Positions 34,627-45,890 of a stretch of 64,000 bases of DNA are shown piece after piece. The stretch comes from Piscicola geometra (taxonomy: Eukaryota; Annelida; Clitellata; Hirudinida; Piscicolidae). The notes beneath the pieces were generated by a model. The model was not told the DNA's origin and did no database searches. It saw only the letters and a program-made list of their open reading frames with translations. Made by a program: the position numbers and the translations under genes. Where the stretch lies: positions 431,001-495,000 of the forward strand of contig OX030955.1 of assembly GCA_943735955.1 (NCBI GenBank), read 5' to 3'. Each line of letters opens with the position of its first letter. The stretch's first letter is position 1.

Positions 34627-36462
34627 TCAAATGCACTTTTTAACTAATGTGAATATATTAAAGATGGAAAAAAAGTTAACAATAATAATAATCCAAATGA
34701 AGGTAAATTCAGCGGTATTACAGAGCTTAGTCCTTGAAGACAGCGCACAAACCAGCACGAGCGTTGTGAGGGGTGAGTGGAGGAGGGGGGAGGCGGTTGA
34801 GCAGGCTCCCGTGTGGCCGTAGACCTGCAGGCGGTAGTGCAGCAGGACGCCCTTGTGGCTGCGACAGTTGCTCAGCGAGAGGTGGACTTTTTGGGGCGCT
34901 TCGAAGCGTTTGAGGCCAGTGCACGTGACGTTCGTGTGGCTGGCCGTCTCCACCAAGCGACAGCCTGCCCACGTGGCGCGGTAGTTCATGTCGAGGATCT
35001 GGTACTTCATCATCATCGCCGAGATCAAGCCCTCTTTCTCCCAACAACTCATCTCCCAATCCAGCTTCACGACATCCTCCTTCCTGTACAGAATCACATT
35101 TTGCGTCTGCATGGAGGCGGGCTGCGTGAAGAAGTACTTGAGGACTCCTCCCTTTTCGATCGAAACATTCCGCATGAAGCCGTACCAGTTGTGCGAGGAG
35201 TTCACGTTGCCGCTGTACTCGCAGTAGATGGACCCTTCGAGCGAGGAACGTTTTTCGGAGGCTTGTCGAGGCGTGTGAAGGGTCTTTTGAGTGGGGACGG
35301 TGGAGAAATAAGGCGGAATGAAGTTTTCGCTGAAGGGGATGTTGAACTGCTCGAGGTGGTCGTAAACGAGGGAATCGTGGGATTTGTGGACGCCCGTCGC
35401 GTGCTTGCCACTGTCTTTATTGCTGTTCGTCTGCACTGAGGGATTGTTTCTTTCGATGTTGATGCCCTTGGATTCTGTCTTGTGATGAATGTCGGATCGC
35501 TTCTTGCTGATGTCGTGACAGTCGTCGACGTTTCCGACGATGTTTAATTTGTAGAAGAGATCGAGTCCTCGCGTCGACAAGCAGTCGCTGACGGCCACGT
35601 ACCACGCGGTGAAACTGCTGCCCGAAGAGTGGTTGTGCGAGAAGCTCCTGCTGCCCCGACACAACATCATGTCCCGACCCGCCCTGTTCCTGCTCACCTG
35701 GCATCCCGCCCAAGGAGTTCTCTCCGACAACTGGAGCATCCTCTCGTTGCGTGGAGACAGCAACATTTCCCTCTGGTGGCAGTCCATCGACTGGTGCACC
35801 ATGGCCGCCTCGTCTGCCAGGTAGAAGAGGAGGTTCTGGCAGCAGCGGTCGGCAGGGTAGGTCATCTGGAAGCGCATCGAGGCGGACATGCGCATGGTGA
35901 CGTTGGCGATGTAGCCGAACCAGTTGTCTTTCGAGGTCACGTGGCCTTCCAGCACACAAGAAGCCTCCTCCACTGCCCTCTCCGCAGGCTTGGATGCCTC
36001 TCCACTCGGTGCAGATTGAAAGTTTTTGGCGTTTTTAGAGGCTCTTCGGTTCCGCGTGGAAGTTGAATGCTCGGAAGTGTCTTCTGGAGGATGCCTCCTG
36101 GTGTGTCTGTGGCTCTTTGTGTCTTTGTGTTTGTACGCGTGCTTGCGTGTGTGATGGCGTTCGCGAGAGACGATCAGGTGATAGTGGTAGGATTCGATTG
36201 GATGCTTGTTTGTGTTGTTGTTTGTGTCGTTGTTTGTATGGTTGTTTGTATGGTTGTTTGTGCTGCCGTGTGGGTAGTCGAATATGTTGCTGGGAGCGTA
36301 ATTGCACGTGTGGTTGTGTTTCTGCCTGGAATGGCTTGTTCGCAGCATTTTGAAGGTTTTTTCGTGTCTGGTGTGGTTGTGTTCGAGAGGAGAGGCGAGA
36401 GTCAATTCCAAAGTCAATATTAAAATGCCGGTGATGCTTGGAAAGGTCAAGGTAAATGCCAT
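34627..36462 (-). CDS. Tandem TMEM145/GPR180-type ectodomain protein without a seven-helix domain
   Basis: A single uninterrupted frame of 611 residues from the first ATG at 36462. Residues 1-24 form a signal peptide. Residues 25-165 are His/Asn/Arg-rich with many N-x-T sequons (NHTNNHTNNDTNNNT). Residues 167-317 and 407-555 are two copies of the extracellular domain known from TMEM145 and GPR180, seven-helix proteins of the intimal-thickness-related receptor family. Copy 1 has YPADRCCQNLLFYL, DCH, TPWAGCQV and AWYVAVSDC; TMEM145 has a matching CCQN and W-x-GCQV. Copy 2 keeps W-A-G-C and the later Cys but has QTQNVILY where the CC pair should be. No seven-helix region follows. The C-terminus has a weak hydrophobic stretch (about 559-577) and a strong one (about 588-607), fitting a single anchor or a GPI signal. 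It could instead be an exon of a longer gene. Family strong, architecture likely, function unknown (secreted or surface binding inferred). Confidence 0.8.
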   Translation of the reverse strand: MAFTLTFPSITGILILTLELTLASPLEHNHTRHEKTFKMLRTSHSRQKHNHTCNYAPSNIFDYPHGSTNNHTNNHTNNDTNNNTNKHPIESYHYHLIVSRERHHTRKHAYKHKDTKSHRHTRRHPPEDTSEHSTSTRNRRASKNAKNFQSAPSGEASKPAERAVEEASCVLEGHVTSKDNWFGYIANVTMRMSASMRFQMTYPADRCCQNLLFYLADEAAMVHQSMDCHQREMLLSPRNERMLQLSERTPWAGCQVSRNRAGRDMMLCRGSRSFSHNHSSGSSFTAWYVAVSDCLSTRGLDLFYKLNIVGNVDDCHDISKKRSDIHHKTESKGINIERNNPSVQTNSNKDSGKHATGVHKSHDSLVYDHLEQFNIPFSENFIPPYFSTVPTQKTLHTPRQASEKRSSLEGSIYCEYSGNVNSSHNWYGFMRNVSIEKGGVLKYFFTQPASMQTQNVILYRKEDVVKLDWEMSCWEKEGLISAMMMKYQILDMNYRATWAGCRLVETASHTNVTCTGLKRFEAPQKVHLSLSNCRSHKGVLLHYRLQVYGHTGACSTASPLLHSPLTTLVLVCALSSRTKLCNTAEFTFIWIIIIVNFFSIFNIFTLVKKCI

Positions 36463-36565
36463 CAAATGTTCTTATGGAAACGTTGAGTCTAGGCAAATAG
36501 GAAAAGCACTAAAGATTTGAGAGCTTTCGTCTGAGGTTCTTGACAAGCCGGAAGTGGCGAAAGAT

Positions 36566-36602
36566 GGGGGTCAAAGGGGGAGTAGAGAGGGGGTGGAGAG
36601 GG
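36566..36602 (+). promoter_or_regulatory. G-quadruplex-type motif upstream of the minus-strand gene
   Basis: Runs of G at 36566-36570, 36576-36580, 36589-36593 and 36600-36602 are separated by 5-, 8- and 6-base loops, about 100 bp upstream of the ATG at 36462. Regulatory role is inferred from position only. Confidence 0.35.
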
Positions 36603-37832
36603 AGGTGAGGATGGTGGTTGTTAAGATGAGAGGGATGGATTAATAAAGATGGAGACGAGCAAAAGTTGCTAGAGGTAGTTAATGTCTAATACTGAGTGAT
36701 TAGTTCTGCGGGTGTTCCCAGAGTTCCTCGTGTGAGAGAATTCACCTCTTCTTCTCTTAGCATCACTTCCACGCCCGATCTCCTGACTTGCGATATTCGA
36801 AAGCTCTCAAAATGATAAGTGTCTTCCAGTCCGCAATTAATGGACCTGTCAAGTGCTTGTCCCGTGTGCAGGATGTTTGGCCGGAAGTCTGTGAAAATAG
36901 ACGTTTAAATTACATTTTTGAGAATATGGAAGTTTATAATTATTGCATTTCGTGTTCAAACGAAAGTTTATGTCAACTCACACCTTCTGTTCTTCTATTT
37001 TTGTTTCTTAAATACAAAACTTATAAATTCTTTTGATTATTTTTAAATAATTTTTTTCTTTTGAAATATGCAATTGCTAAATAAGTCATTACTGGAATTC
37101 AGAATTGATGTACGACTTTAATAAATAACAAAAGTTTTCAAAAAAGTGTTTAGTTCCAAATGAAATTTTTAAAGCCTAAAAAAGAAAATGATTTTATCAT
37201 TTCTCGTTCACTCAAACACGCGCATTAGCATTTGACTGGCGCAATGAACCTCGGAGGCGAACTTGATGCATAAAAAGATGCAAGTCTGCAAGGAAAGAAA
37301 CAAAAGCGTAAATTCGGGAAAACGAGCGCAAAAGAGTGTGCAATAGGAGTTAAAAAACAATCTGCATGAATTCTCAACTTGGGAGTTTCAAATGGACTTC
37401 AAATTACTTTCCTCGTTGGATGAAGGCGGAACTGATATGGCAGCGATGTCTGCCTCTGAAGCGATTTCTTGCAGCAGTTCGCATCTCAAGCCTCTCAAGT
37501 GCCTCCGAACATGGCATCACTTGCTGCTCCCTTCCAGGCATCCTCCCATGAACCCTCTTTAGACTTCACATAAAGGATCAACTCTGACTTTTTATAGAAT
37601 CTCTTTGTCAGTTGCAAACTTTCTAAATGCCCTTAAGTGGGCAATTAGTTTTGCATTTCCAAATAAATGCTTTTATCGAAATATTATTGGAAAATAGAAT
37701 TCCATTCCTGACTTTTATGTCGTACACTTGGCTGGACAGCCTTCAAAGTCCTGCATGAATGCATCAGGGCGGGCTTTTGGGGCTGACTCTACGTGAGTTC
37801 CACATCGCATGCGCACGGAAAGTTTGAATGCG

Positions 37833-38276
37833 TCAGTCGTTTATAGAATGTTCCATGCTGGCACTGAGCTTCACCAATCCTTCTGCATCTGAACTTGCCT
37901 TGTAAAGTAGTGCCAAGTCAACGTCATTGTCTCTCAATAGTCGACGACATTCCAGATAAAGACTCTCTAGTGATTTCATAAATAACTTTGGAGGAAAATG
38001 AAAAATTGGAAAAGTCTTGCATTGAACAGCAGCAACGTGCATTAGGAACATGTCTGAACTTGAAGATAACAACGCATGGTCCAAATTAACTTTCACACAC
38101 ACCTCTTTCGACATCTTTTTATTTTGAAAATATTCATTTAAAAATGCTCGGAAGCTCCAAAAACATAATTGGAGACCAAAGTGTCTCACAAAAGACTTAC
38201 AGATTGTCGCTTTATCTTTAAGAAATGATTTAACATCGAAGTCAACGACATTTCTGTCCTCAAAAACAATTTTCAT
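37833..38276 (-). CDS. Unrecognised ORF, 147 codons
   Basis: A non-repetitive frame beginning with an ATG at 38276. The product is mixed in composition, with several Cys and a leucine-rich C-terminal half (SLESLYLECRRLLRDND). No domain, signal peptide or membrane span is evident. Codons are AT-rich, unlike the filamin exons, so it could be chance or part of a diverged gene. Confidence 0.2.
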   Translation of the reverse strand: MKIVFEDRNVVDFDVKSFLKDKATICKSFVRHFGLQLCFWSFRAFLNEYFQNKKMSKEVCVKVNLDHALLSSSSDMFLMHVAAVQCKTFPIFHFPPKLFMKSLESLYLECRRLLRDNDVDLALLYKASSDAEGLVKLSASMEHSIND

Positions 38277-38510
38277 TATCACACTGATTAATATTTAAGT
38301 TTAATTTAACTTTTTTTATTTAAATTTTATAAAGAGTTTTTGAAAAAATTTGAAATCAATTTAAATATTTTTGTTATAGATTTTTTTATTGAATTAGGTC
38401 GCAAAATCGAGTGCTCGCGAGCATGAACCTCGGTGAGGACTGCTTGATTGATAATGATTCATCTGGCGACTCGAACACCACTCAGAGTACAAATGTCACT
38501 CGCTGGATTC

Positions 38511-38655
38511 TTTCCTCCTCTTCTCCCTCTTCTTCCTCCTTTTCTTCCTCCTCCTCTTCCTCTTCCTCCTCTTCCTCCTCTTTCTCTTCCTCCTCCTCTT
38601 CCTTCTTCTCCCTCTTCTCCCTTTTCTTTCTCTTCCTCCTCCTCTTCTTCCTCCT
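38511..38655 (+). repeat. Polypyrimidine TCTTCC/CTCCTC tract
   Basis: About 145 bp of almost pure C/T, capable in principle of triplex (H-DNA) formation. Confidence 0.9.
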
Positions 38656-40797
38656 TCTCATGCACTCTCTCTGGGTCCTTTCTGTAAACGCTCATCACAA
38701 ACCCACGATATTACTCCAATTCAGACATTTTCACTCTCGTTTTCATTTCTTCTTCGTCACCTGCACTTGAATACATTGCTAAGAATGTTTGCACTTTGGA
38801 AGGCTTTTTTGCATGATCTCCATTTAAAAGAAGTCAGCTCGAAGAAGAATGAGAACACAAAATGCACAAATCCAAACACACGTACCAGCCTTCAAAAAGA
38901 GTGCCAGAAGATCATTGTTTAAAAAATTTTTAAATATTTAATTTATTAATAAATGGGCAGAAAAGCTCTGAGAATTGCCGATGCCGATGCATTGGAGCCG
39001 AGGGATTAACGAATCAGATCCAGGAAGTCAATGAATATGCAAATCTCAACGTTTTAAAGCTGTGCAAATGAAAAGTTAAAAGGAAAGAGCTCGTTGTGAG
39101 GAGGAGCGAGCAGGTCGTCGAGGATCCGACGAGCCTCCGAGGGAGCACTGCGCAGACGTTTATGCCTTTTTCATTGCAGCACACTCGCCAACACATTCGC
39201 ACGCTCAGTTTTGAGTTTTATCATTTGTTCTTGAAAATAATCATTTCAACCTTTTATAAAAATATTGCAATATTTTAAAATTCTTTATTGAAGAAATTTC
39301 TCAATAAATGTTTGAATGTAAGCATTTAATTTATTTAAATTATGAAATATTAAAGAAATAATTTTTTTGTCCATTTTGTATGTGAAAATATTATTCAATA
39401 ATTCATTCGTTCATGCTAGTAACTTTCCTCCTTTAAACTTTCTTGTTCTTTATCAGCGCCTTCATCAATACTTTGGCTTTAAATTCTTAAAAACAAAACA
39501 ACGCATCTCAGGAGTTTAAAATGCCTTTCTGAAATATCGTCTGCACGATATTTCAACTGGCTGAAGGCTTCATCTAGAATAAACATGAAAAAGCCAAATA
39601 ACCATTTGAATCCATATTGGAAATAATACTTCAAGATTGAAAAAGATTGAAAAAACTAAAATGATTAGTTGTACAAATTAAAAAATATTTTTTTATGAAA
39701 AAACATTTTTCTGCACAAATTGTATAGTATGAATAGATTAGATTATGTTAGAATCGAATAGATACTATCAGTACTTAGTACTTATTGATTAGAGCTAACG
39801 TTACGAAAAACAAGGATTCTTTCACACAGCAGTTCTGGCTAGATGCACAAAAGACTACCTGAGTACGATTGATGCAGGGGGCTAATTGCATTCCTCTAAA
39901 TATTCCGCTGCAAATCCTTTTTGCTTTTTCTCTTTTAGATTTTTATTATCAGACTTCCGGTTGATCACAACGAACATAACAAGTCGTTTTGTTGTTGTAG
40001 TCAGATATTGGAATGTAGAACGAATAAAAGAAAGTTTTTATCTTTTTTAAATTTTCAAACTGCAGTAAGAATCCAACCACTAGTGTTTTCGTGAAACTTT
40101 AAACACTGAAACAGCAAAAGAACGTTTCGATTCATTCACTTCCCTCTTTATATCTTCATTGTCGTTTTGGCTTTTAGATAATCAAATTAACATTTGCTCA
40201 ACACGATGAAAAACGACTTTACAAGCACAACAAACATTCAAACGTTTTTAACTTCTCCTTTCCAAATGTTCCGCTTATATTCAAGCGATTAGCCTTCCCT
40301 CAACGACGTGGCAGCAGACGACTCAAGCACACATCAGCTAAGGTCCACGGCATATCCTCGACTCGCAACGATCAACTCAGTGCCCAAGCGCCTCAGTCCA
40401 AACATGTTTCTACTCGCCTTCCACTTAGCCCTTCTATTTATACCTCCGTGTACATTTTCGCGCGTGTGTTTGCGTCTTTAGTCACGCACGCGTTCACACG
40501 TGCAAGCGCTTTTTATTGAACACTTCAATTCTTCCACGAATTCTTCCTCGCAGCTTCTGAATAGCGTCTTTTTTCATTATCACCGAGTGAGATGGCGCCA
40601 TGACACGTGATTTAATAAGGGAGATAATAGCGCACAACATTTATATATTAATTTAATCTGCCTCGGCATTAAGGACGATTTAGTCTGAACCCTGCCTTCT
40701 GCTTAGCTTCACGCTCGTTTGCATGATGTTTTTCTCGATTTAAAAAAAAAGTAAAATTAGTTTTTTTTTGTCTGTGTATTTTTATTTTTTCGTGTGG
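38656..40797. other. Intergenic, nothing recognised
   Basis: AT-rich sequence; a GC-richer patch with CGCG and CACG words at about 40450-40510 could be a regulatory region, but no gene adjoins it. Confidence 0.5.
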
Positions 40798-41326
40798 CTT
40801 CATGTATGTTTACGTGTGTGTTCATGTATGTGTGCGTGTGTGTTCATGTATGTGTGCGTGTGTGTTCATGTATGTGTGCGTGTGTGTTCATGTATGTGTG
40901 CGTGTGTGTCCATGTATGTGTGCGTGTGTGTCCATGTTTGTGTGCGTGTTTTCATGTATGTGTGCGTGTGTGTTCATGTATGTGTGCGTGTGTGTTCATG
41001 TATGTGTGCGTGTGTGTCCATGTATGTGTGCGTGTGTGTCCATGTTTGTGTGCGTGTTTTCATGTATGTGTGCGTGTGTGTTCATGTATGTGTGCGTGTG
41101 TTTTCATGTATGTGTGCGTGTGTGCCCATGTATGTGTGCGTGTGTTTTCATGTATGTGTGCCTGTGTGTTCATGTATGTGTGCGTGTGTTTTCATGTATG
41201 TGTGCGTGTGTGTTCATGTATGTGTGCGTGTGAGTCCATGTTTGTGTGGGTGTGTGTCATGTATGTGTGCGTGTGAGTCCATGTTTGTGTGCGTGTGAGT
41301 CCATGTTTGTGCGCGTGTGTGTTCTT
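40798..41326 (+). repeat. 20-bp minisatellite GTGTGTTCATGTATGTGTGC
   Basis: About 26 copies with TCCATG, TTTGTG and TTTTCATG variants. Open frames on the plus strand are Cys/Val-rich repeat artefacts. Confidence 0.95.
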
Positions 41327-41502
41327 GTGTTGATCTGATGACAGAGGAATGGCGAAAACAATCAGGCTCTGTCGAGGAGAAACACGACGAAAGTGTCGAA
41401 AGAATTAATCTCGATTTCCTCCTTCGACAGTGCAACGCAGTCTCCTGGCCACTTTGTCGCTTCTTTATAGTTCAATCGCTGAGGTGTTTTGACTTATAGT
41501 TT

Positions 41503-41580
41503 TTGCTGTTGTTGTTGTCGGTGTTGTGGTTGTCGGTGTTGTAGTTGTCGGTGTTGTTGCTGTTGTTGTTGTTATCGCTT
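41503..41580 (+). repeat. GTTGTTGTC-type array interrupted by a GC-rich island
   Basis: Tandem GTTGT(C/G)G units that resume at 41763-41790 (TGGTGGTCGGTGTTGTGGTT) after a 180-bp unrelated insert. Confidence 0.85.
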
Positions 41581-41590
41581 TTAGTTCTTT

Positions 41591-41762
41591 GTTCCCATTC
41601 CGCATGACCGATACGGTCCTATGCGGAGAAGGTATGTGAACACCTCCTCCCTCTCTCTTAGAGCCCCCTTGAGAAGGGAGGGAGGAGGTGGCGCTTTTGA
41701 GATCCTCTTCGTGTCTGAGGGCAGCCAACGACGCCTCGGGAAGGCGGGACCATATAGCCGAT
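41591..41762. mobile_element. GC-rich hairpin-bearing insert within GTT repeats
   Basis: Contains two inverted repeats: CCGCAT at 41600-41605 with ATGCGG at 41621-41626, and an approximately 18-bp stem at 41641-41659 (CACCTCCTCCCTC...) with 41673-41690 (...GAGGGAGGAGGTG). Its GC content contrasts with the surroundings and it splits a tandem array, which suggests insertion. No Pol III boxes, terminal repeats or coding region were recognised. Confidence 0.4.
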
Positions 41763-42419
41763 GCTGTTCTGGTGGTCGGTGTTGTGGTTAGTTTTTTAAT
41801 TTGAGATTTTGTAGTTGTTAGTGTTGTATTTGCTGGTGTTTTGCAGTAATGTGATTTTAATATCAGTTCCTAAAACTGCCCATAAATTTAAAAAGCCAAA
41901 CCAGCTTTTTTTCAGTATAAAAATCTATTTTTTCATTCTTATCATTTAAATTGGCGATCTCACCAACAAATGCTGCCATTTCAATACAAATTGTACTCCA
42001 GATCCTAGGTATAACTCCCAAGCATATACCTATAGCAATACTATATATATATATGCTCTCAACATCCATTCGCTTTAAAATATATTAATATCGAAAAATA
42101 AATTTCGAAACTATATAGTAATAATAAAATACCTATAAATAGTTTGTTTAATCTTTTCAAATAAACTATTTTTTTGTATAAAATGTTTATTTATACATTT
42201 GGGTTTTCCCTTTCTCATTAGCGAGTCCAAAATAATCAGTGGCATCGATGCTCAAACTTGTTTACTCGTTTAAATCAGGTAATAAAAAGTCAATTAGAAT
42301 GCAGGTAATTAGGAGCCAATCAAATCGGGTAATTGGAACCCAATTAACAACCAGGTAACTGGGAGGCACTCAAAAAGCAGCTGTGCATCCAATAAAATGA
42401 AAGTTCCAGTTTTTCTGCT

Positions 42420-42678
42420 TCAAGGTGAAGACACCTAACAATGCTTCAAGGGGGAGACACCCAACAATGCTTCAAGGGGGAGACACCTAACAATGCTTCA
42501 AGGTAGAGACACCCAACAATGCTTCAAGGGGGAGACACCCAACAATGCTTCAAGGGGGAGACACCCAACAATGCTTCAAGGGGGAGACACCCAACAATGC
42601 TTCAAGGAGGAGACACCCAACAATGCTTCAAGGGGGAGACACCCAACAATGCTTCAAGGTGGAGACACCCAACAATGC
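42420..42678 (+). repeat. 26-bp minisatellite, about ten copies
   Basis: Copies of AATGCTTCAAGGGGGAGACA plus CCCAAC, contiguous, with few substitutions. Confidence 0.95.
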
Positions 42679-42780
42679 GAAAGCCAACTGAAAAACGACC
42701 AAACTCTTTAAATGCTCACTACAAAGACTTTGCAATGCACAAAGACGACAATAAAACAGAAGTTGGCGGGAAGAAGGAAG

Positions 42781-42905
42781 GAGCCCGGGGGAAGTAGGGA
42801 GTGGGAAGTGGGGGAGTTGAGACTAGGGAGTGGGGACTGGTGAGTGGAAAGTGGAGGATGGTGAGTAAGAGTGGGGACTGGGGAGGGGGAGTGGAGATAA
42901 AGACT
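42781..42905 (+). repeat. G-rich GGGGAGTGGGGACTGG-type tract
   Basis: Purine-rich degenerate repeats with many GGGG runs; quadruplex-prone on the plus strand. Confidence 0.75.
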
Positions 42906-43525
42906 GGAGAGTGGAAAAAAACAGCTTTGAGAGTCAAAAAAGATTCGCTTCGTCAATGTTGTTTTCCTTTCCACACACATCTCTGCCATGCAAGCTTTAA
43001 GCGAATAGTTTTTAATAGCTATAATAAAATGAAAGATAAATTAGAATCGATAATAATATTAATTATTCTATAATCAGTTCCAATCTACCAGGTACGCATG
43101 TGTTACGCGCCTTCATGCTTATTGCTCTGAGGTCGGTTTCCAATGTATCTTTGTTGATAATCCTTTGAGATGACGAATGCTGGCAAGAAATTTTTAGAGA
43201 AAAGGAATGCTGCAGTGGCATCCAGTCAAGCACCTCGCCCCTCCTGGCTCATACTTTCATATTATCTTGCTTCCATCTTCAGTTTTTCAAGTCCATTACT
43301 TTCTATTTTACGTTTTCTATAAGGTGATACAGAATTGAATAAGAATGAAGACGTATTGACTTGAAAAAGTCTTCAGATGCACATTGCATCTACTGTTTAT
43401 GCATTCGTTTAGGATTCAACAAAAAGTGAAAGTTTACCTCATAAGAAACATTTTTCGTCTGTGCCAATAGCCGTATAACATTTCCGTGATGAGACTCTAA
43501 CCCTGAAATCGCCTATGTGGAAGCT

Positions 43526-43692
43526 CTATCTCTGCTTGAAGCTCTATCCCTGCTTGAAGCTCTATCCCTGCTTGAAGCTCTATCACTGCTTGAAGTTCTA
43601 TCCCTGCTTGAAGCTCTATCCCTGCTTGAAGTTCTATCTCTGCTTGAAGCTCTATCCCTGCTTGAAACTCTATCCCTGCTTGAAGCTCTATT
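43526..43692 (+). repeat. 18-bp minisatellite TGCTTGAAGCTCTATCCC
   Basis: Nine to ten contiguous copies with single-base variants. The 18-bp period leaves open frames that are not genes. Confidence 0.93.
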
Positions 43693-44882
43693 TCTGGTTT
43701 ACGATGGTTTTACTGGCGCGGTTCAAAGGCACTCCATTGGCCTCAGACAATCAGAATGCCAATCGATGAGTCCCCAACCCACGTCCTTCCTCGGACTTGC
43801 GTCGGAAAAACTCTCTTGAGACGCAGTTCGCATGTTTTCGAGGGAATGATTTGGTCGGATACTTGGATCCAGGCGCAAGTAGAAACAATAATTGCTTCGA
43901 TATCCTTCCTTCCATCCTCCATCCCACTTTCAAAATCCAACAATATTTTAAATTCTTTAGTTCCATAGAACTTTCAAACGCCCTCTTCGTTCAACTGCTT
44001 TCAAATGTAAGCAGATGGCTTGCAAAGTTATTTCTAATTCACTTTCCTCCATGAAGACGCACCAAAGATAAGGTCGTTCCTGCTATTGAGGGTGTGCTAG
44101 ACGTATTTGTGGAGTAATAGCTCTTCCAATGAATTGAAGAGCGAGTTTTTTGGGTTTCTTTTTTGGTCCGGCAGCACAAAATTCAGCTCCAGTGCCAACA
44201 TGCAGCCAAACTGCTCGATTTTGCTCACATAACAAAAAATAAGTAAGATTATAATAAATATTTAGATTACTTTTTTTAATAAAGCACTTTCCAAACGCAT
44301 GTTTTATGCCTCAACTGTCGGCTCTTACATTTTCATTATCGCCAAATATCCAAAAAAAAGTCACGTCAAAACCAAAATTGCAAAATAATTTTTTGAATTC
44401 CACACACGCAAACGATGGTCGAATGCTGGAGTGGCTGTTCTGAGCTCGAGTGCAGTTTCAGGCACATTTGCCACTCCAAAAGATCCGCATGGAACAGCAT
44501 GTGTGCAGAGATGTCCAACCACTGTGCATTAAATGTACACATTTTGTTTACTTATCAACTATTCAACATTTTATATTTTTAAGTTAGTTTGTATTTTATT
44601 TCCTGTTTTGGTTTATCTATCATGAATATCAATTGTTTTTTAAAATATTAATTTTTGATTGGTTGCCGCATGCATCATCATCACATCTAGTCGCTTTTTA
44701 TGGTGGTTTCTTTTATCAACTTATTTTATTATTTATATATTGTTGTTTTCAATATTTTTTATTTTAAATAACTTTCTTCTTATTGTTATTATTACTATTC
44801 ATAAAATTATTTATAACGACCGCCTAACGACATTCCGGTCTTTAAAAGTCTCTTTTGAAGTTTAAATAGTTTCAAGTTAAAC
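43693..44882. other. Intergenic, nothing recognised
   Basis: No supported gene or repeat; AT-rich with runs of T. Confidence 0.5.
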
Positions 44883-45062
44883 ATCCTCCTCCTCCTTCTC
44901 CTCCTCCTCTTCTTTCTTCTTTTCTTTCTCCTCTTCTTTCTCCCCATTCTCCACCTCATTAGTTTCCTCCTCCTCCTCATTTTTTCCTCCCCTTCCTCCT
45001 CCTTTTTCTCCTCTTCCTCCTCCTCCTCCTTTTTCTCCTCTTCCTCCTCCTCCTCCTCCTTC
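44883..45062 (+). repeat. Polypyrimidine CTCCTCCTC tract
   Basis: About 180 bp of C/T-rich sequence. Confidence 0.9.
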
Positions 45063-45265
45063 CGTCTCATTTTGCGCACACACGAACGAATTTTGAATAT
45101 CCACTTTTTATTTTAACTTTTTTATGAGTTTTTCCATAAATTCATTTCCAAGAGGCGATTATATTTCCCTTCGAGTCCATGATCATTCCGGTCATCCCTT
45201 TCGGAGCTTTCAAGCAGCCCTCCATCACTCATGCCAACCAAAGACACACGCATTCAAACCTCATC

Positions 45266-45386
45266 CACTCTTCTTATTTTTCTTTTCGTCTTCGTCTTTT
45301 TTTTTACTTCTTTTTCTTGTTTTTCTTTTTATTCTTTTACTTCTTCTTTTTCTTTTTTTTTCTTCTTCTTATTCTTTTTTTCTCAT
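45266..45386 (+). repeat. Second polypyrimidine TTTTTCTTC tract
   Basis: About 120 bp of T-rich pyrimidine sequence about 200 bp after the previous tract. Confidence 0.85.
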
Positions 45387-45666
45387 TGGAATGCCACAAA
45401 AGAAAACTCTTTCGTTTACCCGGAGTCTTTCAAATCGTAATTGCTCTCATTCCTCTTTGTGTGGGCCATCAATCCTCGGCCACTCGCGTGTAGAGCGCCA
45501 TTGTGCATAATTCCTTTGTAGTCAAACCAAAATGGCATGTCTCCAAACTTTAAAAGGTTTGGGATGAAATGCAGTCCTAGCAGAGTGTACAGGAGAAACA
45601 CGTCCAGTGACAGACGCATGTGTGCATAATATGTAGAGTGGAAAAGACTGGTCATCAAAAGGACTC

Positions 45667-45890
45667 TGCAGATGACTGTCGGAAAGATGTCTGTAGGAGA
45701 GGGGGCAGATGTCTGTCGGGAAGATGTCTGTGGAAGAGGGGGCAGATGTCTGTCGGGAAGATGTCTGTGGAAGAGGGGGGCAGATGGCATGCGAGGTGGT
45801 GTGTGGAAGAGGGGGGCATATGGCATGATGAGGTGGTGTGTGGAAGAGGGGGGCATATGGCATGTTGAGGTGGTGTGTGGAAGACGACCC
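45667..45890 (+). repeat. 27/36-bp GGAAGATGTCTGT-type repeat
   Basis: Imperfect units such as GATGTCTGTCGGGAAGATGT and GGTGTGTGGAAGAGGGGGGC, changing composition from left to right. Confidence 0.85.

Noticed and set aside
34813..35439. Plus-strand 208-codon frame opposite the TMEM145-like gene
   Set aside because: Shadow of the minus-strand coding sequence; the minus-strand product has clear family motifs and a signal peptide.
42420..42678. CRISPR-like 26-bp repeat
   Set aside because: No spacers; simple minisatellite.
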